Of a stretch of DNA of 48,543 nt, positions 31,705 to 39,542 are shown one piece after another. The notes beneath the pieces are model-generated. The model was given only the letters and a program-made list of their open reading frames with translations, was not told where the DNA came from and made no database searches. Location: the NCBI RefSeq assembly GCF_902497875.1, contig NZ_CABVHY010000043.1, positions 1 to 48,543 on the forward strand, read 5' to 3'. The position numbers and the translations under genes are program-made. The stretch is from Pseudomonas fluorescens (GTDB taxonomy: Bacteria; Pseudomonadota; Gammaproteobacteria; Pseudomonadales; Pseudomonadaceae). Position 1 is the stretch's first letter. Each line of letters starts with the position of its first letter.

Positions 31705-32451
31705 ATGGACAAAGTCCTGGTCATCACCGGCGGCAGCCGCGGCATTGGCGCGGCCACCGCACTGCTGGCAGCGCAGCAAGGTTATCGAATCTGCATCAAT
31801 TACCAGGCGGACGAACAGGCCGCTCACCAGATACTCGAGCAAGTCCGTGGACTGGGCGCCCAGGCGATGGCGGTGCGCGCCGATGTCAGTATCGAAGATG
31901 AAGTCATCGCGCTGTTCCACCGGGTCGATACCGAGCTGGGACGAGTCACGGCGCTGGTCAACAATGCGGGCACCGTCGGGCACAAGTCCCGGGTCGATGA
32001 AATGTCCGAATTCCGTATTCTCAAAACCATCCGGACCAATGTGCTGGGGCCGATTCTCTGCGCCAAGCACGCGGTGCTGCGCATGTCGCCCAAACACGGT
32101 GGCCAGGGCGGCAGCATCGTCAACGTCTCCTCGGTCGCCTCGCGCCTGGGTTCACCCAATGAATACGTCGATTACGCCGCCTCCAAAGGCGCGCTGGACA
32201 GCTTCACCATCGGCCTGTCCAAAGAAGTGGCGGGCGAGGGCATTCGCGTCAACGCCGTGCGTCCGGGCTTCATTTTTACCGATTTTCACGCCCTGAGCGG
32301 CGACCCGGAGAGAGTCAGCAAACTCGAATCCGGCATCCCCATGGCCCGCGGCGGCCGCCCGGAAGAAGTGGCGGAAGCGATAGTCTGGCTGCTGTCGGAC
32401 AAAGCTTCGTATGCGACCGGGACCTTTGTCGATCTGGGGGGCGGTCGGTAA
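31705..32451 (+). CDS. Short-chain dehydrogenase/reductase (SDR)
   Basis: A 248-residue classical SDR. The cofactor motif TGGSRGIGAATALLA (residues ~8-22) is followed by NNAGTVGH, the catalytic Ser in NVSSVASRLG and YAASKGALDSF (Tyr-x3-Lys), then RVNAVRPGFI. A likely NADP preference is suggested by basic and polar residues after the first strand, but this is weak evidence. The substrate is unknown; the length and motif spacing are those of 3-oxoacyl-ACP reductase-like enzymes. The ATG at 31705 has a strong GGAGG site, superior to the earlier in-frame ATG at 31636. Confidence 0.88.
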   Translation: MDKVLVITGGSRGIGAATALLAAQQGYRICINYQADEQAAHQILEQVRGLGAQAMAVRADVSIEDEVIALFHRVDTELGRVTALVNNAGTVGHKSRVDEMSEFRILKTIRTNVLGPILCAKHAVLRMSPKHGGQGGSIVNVSSVASRLGSPNEYVDYAASKGALDSFTIGLSKEVAGEGIRVNAVRPGFIFTDFHALSGDPERVSKLESGIPMARGGRPEEVAEAIVWLLSDKASYATGTFVDLGGGR

Positions 32452-32579
32452 AGATCAAGATCAAAAGATCGCAGCCTGCGGCAGCTCCTACAGGTTTTGC
32501 GTACACCCATTATCTTGTGGATGTATAGGGCTTGCGTAGGAGCTGCCGCAGGTTCGGGCCGCGTTCGGACGATCTTTTT
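32451..32579. repeat. Inverted REP pair
   Basis: AAGATCAAAAGATCGCAGCCTGCGG...CTCCTACAGG on the left and GTAGGAGCTGCCGCAGG...GATCTTTTT on the right lie between the convergent SDR and MocR genes, where they can stop transcription from both sides. Confidence 0.85.
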
Positions 32580-32584
32580 GCTGT

Positions 32585-33994
32585 TTAGAACGACCGCACA
32601 ATCCGCCCCAAGGTTTCCATGGCCTTTTCCGCCGTCTCGGTCCAGGGGCTGCCGTAGTTCAACCGAATGCAATTTCTGAAGCGCCGGGTCGGTGAAAAAA
32701 TCGGTCCTGGAGCAATGCTGATGCCTTGGGCAAGGGCCATCTGGAACAACTTCAACGAGTCCATCTGCTCTGGCAGTTCCAGCCACAGGAAGTAGCCGCC
32801 GGCTGGTTGGCTGACGCGGGTCTGCGCTGGAAAATAACGGGCGATGGCGGCAAGCATGGCGCTTTGCTGTTCTTCCAGGGCGTAGCGCAGTTTGCGCAGG
32901 TGACGGTCGTAACCGCCGTGCTGCAGGTAGTCGGCGATGGCGGCCTGGGCCGGCATCGAGGCGCAGAGTGAGGTCATGAGCTTCAGCCGTTCGATTTTCT
33001 GCGCATAGCGCCCGGCGGCGACCCAGCCGATGCGGTAGCCGGGAGCCAGGCTTTTGGCGAAGGAGCCGCAGTGCATCACCAGGCCTTCGGTGTCGAACGC
33101 CTTGGCCGGTTTTGGCGCCTGTTGGCCGTAATAGAGTTCGGCGTAGACGTCGTCCTCGATCAGTGGCACTTGATGGCGGCGCAACAACGCCACCAGCTCC
33201 TGCTTCTTGGCTTCGGGCATGGTCGCGCCCATCGGGTTCTGGAAGCTGGTCATGCACCAGCAGGCCTTGATCGGATGTCGTTCCAGAGTTTGTGCGAGGA
33301 CGCCAAGGTCGATGCCGTCCCTGGGGTGCACGGGGATTTCCACGGCCTTGAGCTTCAGTCGCTCCAGCACTTGCAGGCAGGCATAGAACGCCGGGGCTTC
33401 GATGGCCACCAGGTCACCGGGTTCGGTCACCGCCTGCAGGCACAGGTTCAGGGCCTCGAGGGCACCATTGGTGATCAGCAGCTCTTCCATCGGCAGCATC
33501 AGGCCGCCGACCATGTAGCGCAGGGCGATTTGCCGGCGCAATTGCGGGTTGCCCGGCGACATGTCGGTGACCACCATGCGCGGGTCCATATCGCGGCTGG
33601 CGCTGGCCAGTGAGCGAGCCAGACGTTGCAGCGGGAACAGCGCCGGGCTGGGGAAGGCCGAGCCGAACGGCACGGTGCTCGGGTCCTTGATCGAGTCGAG
33701 GACCGAGAACACCAGTTCACTGACGTCGACTTCGGTGGACTCGTTGACCTGGCTGCTGATCACCGGCTCCGAGAACGGGCTCGGTGCATGGGTGTTGACG
33801 AAGTAGCCGGAACGCGGCCGGGCGCGGATCAGGCCGCGACGTTCCAGCAGGTAATAGGCCTGGAACACCGTGGACGGGCTGACGCCGTAAGTCTGGCTGG
33901 CGTAGCGCACCGGCGGCACGCGCTGGCCGGGGCCGAGCACCCCGGAGCGGATCAGTTCAGCGATGTCATCGGCGAATTTTTCGTAGCGTTTCAT
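32585..33994 (-). CDS. MocR-family PLP-dependent regulator linked to ccoG (PA4132-like)
   Basis: About 469 residues. GntR winged helix: MKRYEKFADDIAELIRSGVL...YGVSPSTVFQAYYLLERRGL (residues ~1-70). Aminotransferase domain with NGALEALNLCLQAVTEPGD, MTSFQNPMGATMP and the PLP lysine in GSFAKSLAPGYRIGWVAAG. It is encoded 116 bp downstream of ccoG on the same strand. In P. aeruginosa the equivalent regulator lies between ccoG and ccoN4. It is the best candidate to bind the bipartite element shared by the ccoG and ccoN4 upstream regions. A 17-bp inverted repeat separates it from ccoG. The ATG at 33994 follows an in-frame TTG; the ribosome site is weak. Confidence 0.87.
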   Translation of the reverse strand: MKRYEKFADDIAELIRSGVLGPGQRVPPVRYASQTYGVSPSTVFQAYYLLERRGLIRARPRSGYFVNTHAPSPFSEPVISSQVNESTEVDVSELVFSVLDSIKDPSTVPFGSAFPSPALFPLQRLARSLASASRDMDPRMVVTDMSPGNPQLRRQIALRYMVGGLMLPMEELLITNGALEALNLCLQAVTEPGDLVAIEAPAFYACLQVLERLKLKAVEIPVHPRDGIDLGVLAQTLERHPIKACWCMTSFQNPMGATMPEAKKQELVALLRRHQVPLIEDDVYAELYYGQQAPKPAKAFDTEGLVMHCGSFAKSLAPGYRIGWVAAGRYAQKIERLKLMTSLCASMPAQAAIADYLQHGGYDRHLRKLRYALEEQQSAMLAAIARYFPAQTRVSQPAGGYFLWLELPEQMDSLKLFQMALAQGISIAPGPIFSPTRRFRNCIRLNYGSPWTETAEKAMETLGRIVRSF

Positions 33995-34038
33995 CAAGAG
34001 CTCAGTTCAGTGTCATGCAGAAATTTTCAGGTGACTTC

Positions 34039-34087
34039 TTCGCGGGCAAGTCGGATCGCCACACTGCCGCTCCGACTTGCCCGCGAA
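34039..34087. repeat. REP hairpin between ccoG and mocR
   Basis: A perfect 17-bp inverted repeat, arms at 34039-34055 and 34071-34087 (TTCGCGGGCAAGTCGGA), with a 15-base loop. It sits in the 116-bp gap between ccoG and the downstream regulator and may reduce read-through into the regulator gene or protect the ccoG transcript. Confidence 0.85.
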
Positions 34088-34110
34088 TGGCCGCACCGCA
34101 GTCTAAAGCC

Positions 34111-35523
34111 TCACCGATTCATCGGCGCAACAAACCGGCTTTTCGCCACGCTGTAGATCTCAGGCTCGTCGCTGTCGACCACCTTGAAGCTGATGCTCTG
34201 CGAACTGCTGCTCGGCCGTTCAGTGGTCATCGCCACCGACACCGGCACGTCGACAATCTCCCCCGGCGCCAGGCTCAGGTCGGTCTTGCCCTGCAGCTGG
34301 AAGCCATCGCCATCCACCAGTTCCAGGCGGTACTGCTGGCGCAGCTGGGTCTTGTTGATCACCTTCAGACTGTAGATGTTTTCGATCTGGCCCTGACTGT
34401 TCTCACGGAACAGGCCACGGTCCTTGCTGACATCCAGGGACACCATCGGCCGCTCTACCAGTGCCAGGGCCAGGGCGCCGATCATCAGTACCAGCACCGC
34501 CGTGTAGCCGATCAGCCGTGGCCGCAGCAAATGAGTCTTGCCACCCTGCAGTTCATGCTCCGAGGTATAACTGACCAGCCCGCGGGCATAGCCCATTTTG
34601 TCCATGATCGAGTCACAGGCATCGACACAGGCCGCGCAACCGATGCATTCCATCTGCAAGCCGTCGCGGATATCGATGCCGGTCGGGCACACTTGCACGC
34701 ACAACTGACAGTCGATGCAGTCGCCCAGGCCGGCCTCGGCCGAGGTCACGCCGCGTTTGCGCGGGCCACGGCTTTCGCCGCGCGCCACGTCGTAGGAGAT
34801 GGTCAGGGTGTCCTTGTCGAACATCACGCTCTGAAAGCGTGCATAGGGACACATGTGCATGCACACCGCTTCGCGCAACCAGCCGGCGTTGATGTAGGTG
34901 GCACCGGTGAAAAACAGCACCCAGAACAGACTGACCCCACCCATCTGCAGGGTCAGCAGTTCGTTGGCCAGTGGGCGGATCGGTGTGAAGTAGCCGACAA
35001 AGGTCAAACCGGTGAGCAGGCTGATGGCCAGCCACAGCGTGTGCTTGGCCGAGCGGCGCATCAGCTTGTTCGGGCCCCAGGGCGCGGCTTGCAGCTTGAT
35101 TCGCTGGTTGCGCTCGCCTTCGGTAACCTTTTCGCACCACATGAACAGCCAGGTAAAGGAACTCTGAGGGCAGGTGTAGCCGCACCAGACCCGGCCTGCA
35201 AACACGGTGATCGCAAACAGGCCGAACGCGCAGATAATCAGCAGCGCCGAGAGCAGGATGAAATCCTGCGGCCAGAACGTCGCGCCGAAGATGTGGAATT
35301 TGCTTTCCGACAGGTCCCAGAGCACGGCCTGACGGCCGCCCCAGTTCAGCCAGACGGTGCCAAAAAACGCCAGGAACAAAAAGCCCGCGCCGCTTAACCG
35401 CAAATTGCGGAACACACCGCTGAAGCTGCGGGTGTGGATCAGGTTGTCGCTGGACTTGGCCTTCATCTTTGGACGCGAAGGCTCGAATGTTTCTACTAAT
35501 CGGACGGGGATTTTATCGCTCAT
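34111..35523 (-). CDS. ccoG: CcoG-like cytochrome oxidase accessory ferredoxin
   Basis: A 470-residue membrane protein of the CcoG/RdxA/FixG type. It has about five membrane helices, CGYTCPQSSFTWLFMWCE after the first helices, two 4Fe-4S clusters in CIDCQLCVQVCPTGIDIRDG and CIGCAACVDACDSIMDKMGY, and a C-terminal Ig-like domain. CcoG proteins act in copper reduction and delivery for cbb3 oxidase assembly. No ccoNOP, ccoI or ccoS genes are adjacent, so this is a second, isolated copy, presumably serving the CcoN4 isoform. The ATG at 35523 begins MSDKIPVRLVETFEP. Upstream lies the same bipartite element as before ccoN4. Confidence 0.9.
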   Translation of the reverse strand: MSDKIPVRLVETFEPSRPKMKAKSSDNLIHTRSFSGVFRNLRLSGAGFLFLAFFGTVWLNWGGRQAVLWDLSESKFHIFGATFWPQDFILLSALLIICAFGLFAITVFAGRVWCGYTCPQSSFTWLFMWCEKVTEGERNQRIKLQAAPWGPNKLMRRSAKHTLWLAISLLTGLTFVGYFTPIRPLANELLTLQMGGVSLFWVLFFTGATYINAGWLREAVCMHMCPYARFQSVMFDKDTLTISYDVARGESRGPRKRGVTSAEAGLGDCIDCQLCVQVCPTGIDIRDGLQMECIGCAACVDACDSIMDKMGYARGLVSYTSEHELQGGKTHLLRPRLIGYTAVLVLMIGALALALVERPMVSLDVSKDRGLFRENSQGQIENIYSLKVINKTQLRQQYRLELVDGDGFQLQGKTDLSLAPGEIVDVPVSVAMTTERPSSSSQSISFKVVDSDEPEIYSVAKSRFVAPMNR

Positions 35524-35584
35524 GGTCTTTCGCTCATCAGCCTCCATCAGGCCGATGCACTATGACCAGCGATCTGTTTGCATA

Positions 35585-35620
35585 ACAGACTCAGGTATCG
35601 GAATAAAAAGCGGATCAGAT
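35585..35620 (-). promoter_or_regulatory. Bipartite element ACAGACTCAG-N15-GCGGATCAGAT (copy 2)
   Basis: ACAGACTCAG at 35585-35594 and GCGGATCAGAT at 35610-35620, spacing and orientation identical to 7000-7035. It begins 61 bp upstream of the ccoG start. The spacer sequences of the two copies are unrelated, which argues that only the blocks are under selection. Likely an operator for the CcoN4/CcoG regulon. Confidence 0.6.
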
Positions 35621-35728
35621 GCGCGCCAAAGCCTGCCTGCGACAACTTGCTGCACCCTTGGCGAGCCTATGCCGACACGACGTCAGCGCCTGACACAGAC
35701 GCCGGCGGATGTCTGTGATCTGGGTCAG

Positions 35729-35962
35729 TCAAATCACCGAACCACGCTCGCTGGCCTTCAAATGCCTGCGCCCGTCGACTGCACCTGCTACGGTCAATGC
35801 GTCGGCTTCTGCTTCGGTGATGTACACGCGACCGCCGTTGAGCTCGACCGCCGACATCGACACTTGCGGATCGGTAATGACCGTCACTTCGGCGGCGGGG
35901 CGTTGTTCCTGCACCTCGTCAGTGTCAAAGAAGCAGGTTTGATTTTCGATGCGCACAGTCAT
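35729..35962 (-). CDS. DUF3203 family small protein
   Basis: A 77-residue protein starting MTVRIENQTCFFDTDEV and ending with the conserved VYITEAEADALTVAGAVDGRRHLKASE. It matches the Pseudomonas DUF3203 family, whose function is unknown; no signal peptide or membrane helix is visible. AAAGGA lies at the right distance before the ATG. It is upstream of ccoG on the same strand but 205 bp away, with the bipartite element between, so it is probably a separate transcript. Confidence 0.75.
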   Translation of the reverse strand: MTVRIENQTCFFDTDEVQEQRPAAEVTVITDPQVSMSAVELNGGRVYITEAEADALTVAGAVDGRRHLKASERGSVI

Positions 35963-36109
35963 GGTGTTGTCCTTTTGTCAGGGGTTTGAGCATTAGGTGT
36001 CAGCGGTTGGTCATCGTTCTGGACAGCCGATTAACGGTCACTGGTCCCTTGCGCACGACTGCCCACGGCTGCTGTCCATCGCATATTGGTCAATAAGAAG
36101 GACAGCATC

Positions 36110-36607
36110 ATGGACGCCTGGTGGCATGAGGTTTGGGTAACGCTACAAGCCGAGTTCGCCGATGTCGGCGATGCCAGCCAAATGACCAGAATCACCGTGC
36201 GCCTGCTGATGGCCGCCATCCTCGGGGGCATTCTCGGCTTCGAACGCGAACAAAAGGGCAAGGCTGCCGGCGTTCGCACCCACATGCTGGTGGCGCTGGG
36301 CGCGGCCTTGTTCGTGCTGGTGCCTCAAATGTCCGGCTCCCAGGCCGACGCGATGAGCCGGGTGATCCAGGGCGTGGTCGCCGGGATCGGCTTCCTCTGC
36401 GCCGGGACCATCCTGAAAAACACCGAAGGCGACGAGGGTCACGTCAAAGGCCTGACCACCGCCGCCGGGCTGTGGATGACCGCCGCCATCGGCGTCTCGG
36501 CCGGGCTGGGCCGAGAGGCGACGGCGGTGCTCAGCACCTTGTTGGCGCTGCTGATACTGGGTGTGATGCCAATGGTGGTCAAGTTGCTGGAGAAGGATGA
36601 GCCATGA
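36110..36607 (+). CDS. MgtC/SapB family membrane protein
   Basis: A 165-residue protein with four to five membrane helices. The family core is seen in MTRITVRLLMAAILGGILGFEREQKGKAAGVRTHMLVALGAALFVLV and IQGVVAGIGFLCAGTILKN, followed by VKGLTTAAGLWMTAAIGVSAGLG. This is the SapB/short MgtC form without the C-terminal ACT-like domain. Relatives are linked to Mg2+ limitation and virulence by inhibiting ATP synthase or other membrane proteins, but environmental copies are largely unstudied. The ATG at 36110 (AAGGA site) is preferred over 36086. A hairpin follows the stop codon. Confidence 0.85.
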   Translation: MDAWWHEVWVTLQAEFADVGDASQMTRITVRLLMAAILGGILGFEREQKGKAAGVRTHMLVALGAALFVLVPQMSGSQADAMSRVIQGVVAGIGFLCAGTILKNTEGDEGHVKGLTTAAGLWMTAAIGVSAGLGREATAVLSTLLALLILGVMPMVVKLLEKDEP

Positions 36608-36630
36608 GGCCTCAATGCCTCGATGTTGGC

Positions 36631-36665
36631 CTGTCATCACCGTTTAATCGATGACAGCTGGTTTT
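36631..36665 (+). terminator. Probable terminator after the MgtC/SapB gene
   Basis: CTGTCATC (36631-36638) and GATGACAG (36650-36657) form a perfect 8-bp stem, followed after CTGG by TTTT. The T-run is short and displaced, so efficiency is uncertain. Confidence 0.5.
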
Positions 36666-36938
36666 GACGCTCCGGGACCTCGGGAGAAGTATCTATGGGG
36701 CGTTCAGCTGAGGTGTACTTAGTCGCAGTTATATGCAGCGAAAGATCAGGTAATAAAAATAAGATGAATATAGCCAGTGCGTGTGATGATTAATTTTAAA
36801 GAGCGTGCGGGTCGTTTTAGGAAAAGCGTATTGTTGTTGTCAGGTGTGCACTCAGAGTCGCTCTGAGCGCTTGCTGTATTGGTGATGTGTTGTTACATGA
36901 GTGTTTGCGCAATGCTGAGTATGTTTTTCAGTGCGCAC

Positions 36939-37031
36939 CTATACTCAATTCGTGGGCTCATGATTGATAAAGAATCCGGCCGCAGGCCATTATGAATGTC
37001 CATCAATAATTAAAATTGTTTGATGGTTTTT
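36939..37031 (+). promoter_or_regulatory. Leader of the S41 peptidase gene: sigmaS-like -10 and hairpin
   Basis: The 450-bp gap after the MgtC gene is distinctly AT-rich and holds no gene. CTATACT (36939-36945) matches the RpoS-type -10 motif. CCATCAA (37000-37006) and TTGATGG (37020-37026) flank a further AATT/AATT pair and are followed by five T (37027-37031), giving a terminator-like or attenuator hairpin ending 27 bp before the start codon. Confidence 0.35.
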
Positions 37032-37057
37032 CAAAAAAATAGTTAAGGATGACTAAA

Positions 37058-39079
37058 ATGAAATTCCAGGAAAATCCCGATCTGCGAACCGGCAAGGTGG
37101 GTGCGTTATCACGTTATGCAACTGGAAAGACAGCTTCCTGCATGGAAACCTTTACAGCCGCTATTCTCGAGCAGTTTCCGGGGACAACCCCCCTTCAAAA
37201 TTTTCTGGCTACCGCAGGTGAACTGACGTTAGAGCAGCGCAAGGTGATTGTTCAGCAAGCGTTGATCCTGATCGAGCAGAATTACGCTAACCTTCCGTTA
37301 AAGCGCGCCATGCACGCAGTCAATCCGGTGCAGCGATTGAAAATGTTACTTCAAACCCTGGAGCAACCTGTTAGCGCAATGCAAGTGGCCGAGGTGGAGT
37401 TTCACCGGGAAATAACCGAAATTTTTATGTCTGTTCGGGATCTTCATACCAATTATCTACTCCCTGCGCCCTTTAACGACAAGACCGCTTTTTTGCCTTT
37501 TCTGGTAGAGAACTATTTCGAAGGTGCACAACGTAAATATCTGGTGACCCGAGTAAGGGATAGCTTCAATCACCCTACGTTAGTGCCGGGTGTCGAAATC
37601 CTCTATTGGAATGGCCTGCCGATCGATCGTGCGGTAATGAACAATGCCCACCGATATGCGGGGGGCAACCGTGAGGCCAGGATCGCGAGAGGTGTACAAA
37701 CACTTACAACCAAAGCACTCAGTCTCGCGCTCCCACCTGATGAAGAGTGGGTTGTCGTTGGCTACCGAACCCTTGCTGGTGAGATTGAGGAGCTTCGTGT
37801 CGATTGGCTTGTCAGTCCAATGCTACCGTCTTTGGCTGATAAAAATGCTGGCGTTGAATCCTGCGCTCAGACCATTCAGGGACTGGACCTGGAGCAGAAT
37901 ATCACCCAGCGAGTCAGAGCTGCCTTATTCGCGCCCAAGTCGAGGGCGGCGCAGAATGCAAAATCCGCTAAGAGCAACAGTGAAAATAGAGTCGATGTAA
38001 TAAAAAGCCATCTGCCTGAGGTGTTCGAGGCGCGCGTTGCAACGACCCCGACAGGTACATTTGGTTACCTCAGAATTCGTACATTTTTATACTGGCCAAA
38101 CGATACTTTTGTTGAGGAGTTTGTTCGCCTTATTTCCCTTCTTCCAACGAATGGGTTGATTATTGATGTGCGCGGAAATGGTGGGGGGCATATCGCTAAT
38201 TGTGAGCGTATCCTGCAGACGCTGACATTCAAGAGTATCGAGCCGACCCGTTTTCAGTTCATCAATACCCCGCTTAATCTGGACATTTGTCGTCGCAATG
38301 GTCCCCAGTCAATTTGGACCGATCTTTCACAATGGGTGGAATCAATGGAGCAGTCCCTCCAGACCGGTGCTGTATTTTCTGCAGGCTTTCCGATCACCTC
38401 TCCCGAGGCGTGCAATGCTATTGGGCAAAGGTATTTTGGCCCTGTCATCCTGATTACCGATGCACTTTGCTATAGCGCTACCGACATGTTCGCATCCGGC
38501 TTTCAGGATCATGGTATCGGGACGATACTGGGTACGGATGGCAATACTGGCGCGGGCGGGGCAAATGTATGGGAGCATCGTCACTTTGTCAGTCACATCT
38601 TGCCTAGGGCAGGCTCCGTTTATGAATCTCTGCCCAATGATGCAGGTATGCGAGTATCGATCAGACGAACACTTCGTGTTGGCCCACGAGAAGGAGTGCC
38701 CGTGGAAGATTTGGGTGTGATTCCGGATAAGCGTCACTTCCTTACGCGCGATGATCTTCTAAACAGCAACGTCGACCTTATCAATAAAGCCGGATCAATG
38801 CTGGCGGGCGTTTGTCCGTTACGGGTCTTGATAGTCACGGTCAACGCAATCACGTCCGAACAATCAAAGGTCATCACTGATACCCAGGGAATCACCAGGC
38901 TTGACGTCTACTTGGGTGAACGCCCGATCGAATCAATTGACATTCAGTGCCAACAAACAACGTTCACTATTACCAAACAAAGTGCCGATCGGTCAGATCT
39001 TCTGATCTTGGGATTTGATGGAACCGAGCTGGTGGCGCGATACCGCACAACGGTTGGCGTTGGCGTTGGCGATGTTTAG
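37058..39079 (+). CDS. S41-family peptidase-like protein
   Basis: A 673-residue protein. The C-terminal half has the S41 (tail-specific protease) fold: GTFGYLRIRTFLYW, NGLIIDVRGNGGGHIANCERIL, and the nucleophile region PVILITDALCYSATDMFASGFQDHGIGTILG with the catalytic Ser near residue 473, then GTDGNTGAGGANVWEH. The N-terminal part (EVEFHREITEIFMSVRDLHTNYLLP) resembles the helical S41 lead-in. No signal peptide is seen, so it is probably cytosolic, unlike CtpA. The second ATG (37058) has AAGGA at proper spacing. Lower GC than its neighbours suggests horizontal acquisition. Substrate unknown. Confidence 0.75.
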   Translation: MKFQENPDLRTGKVGALSRYATGKTASCMETFTAAILEQFPGTTPLQNFLATAGELTLEQRKVIVQQALILIEQNYANLPLKRAMHAVNPVQRLKMLLQTLEQPVSAMQVAEVEFHREITEIFMSVRDLHTNYLLPAPFNDKTAFLPFLVENYFEGAQRKYLVTRVRDSFNHPTLVPGVEILYWNGLPIDRAVMNNAHRYAGGNREARIARGVQTLTTKALSLALPPDEEWVVVGYRTLAGEIEELRVDWLVSPMLPSLADKNAGVESCAQTIQGLDLEQNITQRVRAALFAPKSRAAQNAKSAKSNSENRVDVIKSHLPEVFEARVATTPTGTFGYLRIRTFLYWPNDTFVEEFVRLISLLPTNGLIIDVRGNGGGHIANCERILQTLTFKSIEPTRFQFINTPLNLDICRRNGPQSIWTDLSQWVESMEQSLQTGAVFSAGFPITSPEACNAIGQRYFGPVILITDALCYSATDMFASGFQDHGIGTILGTDGNTGAGGANVWEHRHFVSHILPRAGSVYESLPNDAGMRVSIRRTLRVGPREGVPVEDLGVIPDKRHFLTRDDLLNSNVDLINKAGSMLAGVCPLRVLIVTVNAITSEQSKVITDTQGITRLDVYLGERPIESIDIQCQQTTFTITKQSADRSDLLILGFDGTELVARYRTTVGVGVGDV

Positions 39080-39141
39080 TGTGATGCCGAAGATTTGTCG
39101 CCCTGCTGGATAACCGCCGAGCGACAGGGCGTCTATCCTGA

Positions 39142-39315
39142 TCAGGCCTTCACCGGCGGCTCCTCGCTCTGCGGGTCGCCCACGGGAGTCTGAGTGCCGG
39201 GAGGCGTTGGATCCTTCTCCGGAACGGGTGTCGGGTCGGGCGTTGGGTCAGGCGGTGGCAGGATCGGGTCATCGATGTTCGGATCAGGTGTTTCAGCTGG
39301 AATAGGAATACCCAT
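39142..39315 (-). CDS. Small proline-rich protein, 57 aa
   Basis: An ATG at 39315, with GAGG 10 bases upstream, opens a 57-codon frame beginning MGIPIPAETPDPNIDDPILP and continuing with P-D-P-T-P-type repeats to EEPPVKA. Composition is about one third proline, with many aspartates. I recall similar short Pro-rich proteins in other Pseudomonas genomes, but no function. No signal peptide. It is divergent from glgE, sharing the 227-bp gap with the AlgU-like promoter. Confidence 0.55.
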   Translation of the reverse strand: MGIPIPAETPDPNIDDPILPPPDPTPDPTPVPEKDPTPPGTQTPVGDPQSEEPPVKA

Positions 39316-39426
39316 GAATGTGGCCTCGTTTCTGCTTGTTGTTGACAGGAGTAAAGCGGTTGACCATCGACGGACGACTTTGACTCCCGGGATTTCGCCC
39401 AGGGCATACCGCAGGAAAATCCATAT

Positions 39427-39454
39427 GAACTTTTGCCCCTGCTTTTGGCTCGGA
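39427..39454 (+). promoter_or_regulatory. AlgU (sigma22)-like promoter of the glgE operon
   Basis: GAACTT (39427-39432), a 17-base spacer and TCGGA (39450-39454) match the AlgU/RpoE consensus GAACTT-N16/17-TCtgA. It ends 88 bp upstream of the glgE start. AlgU controls osmotic and envelope stress genes in Pseudomonas, fitting trehalose/glucan metabolism downstream. Sequence match only. Confidence 0.5.
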
Positions 39455-39542
39455 ACCTAAGTGAGTTCATTCAGAGAACACCAGCGCAGGTGAGATTCGA
39501 CCAGGCACAAGAGCGTCCATGGGGCGTAAGGAGAGATGCTCG

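Noticed and set aside
35690..35750. ANR box upstream of ccoG (CTGACCCAGATCAC on the minus strand)
   Set aside because: Only 7 of 10 defined positions match, and it lies at the DUF3203 gene end about 190 bp upstream of ccoG; too weak to call.
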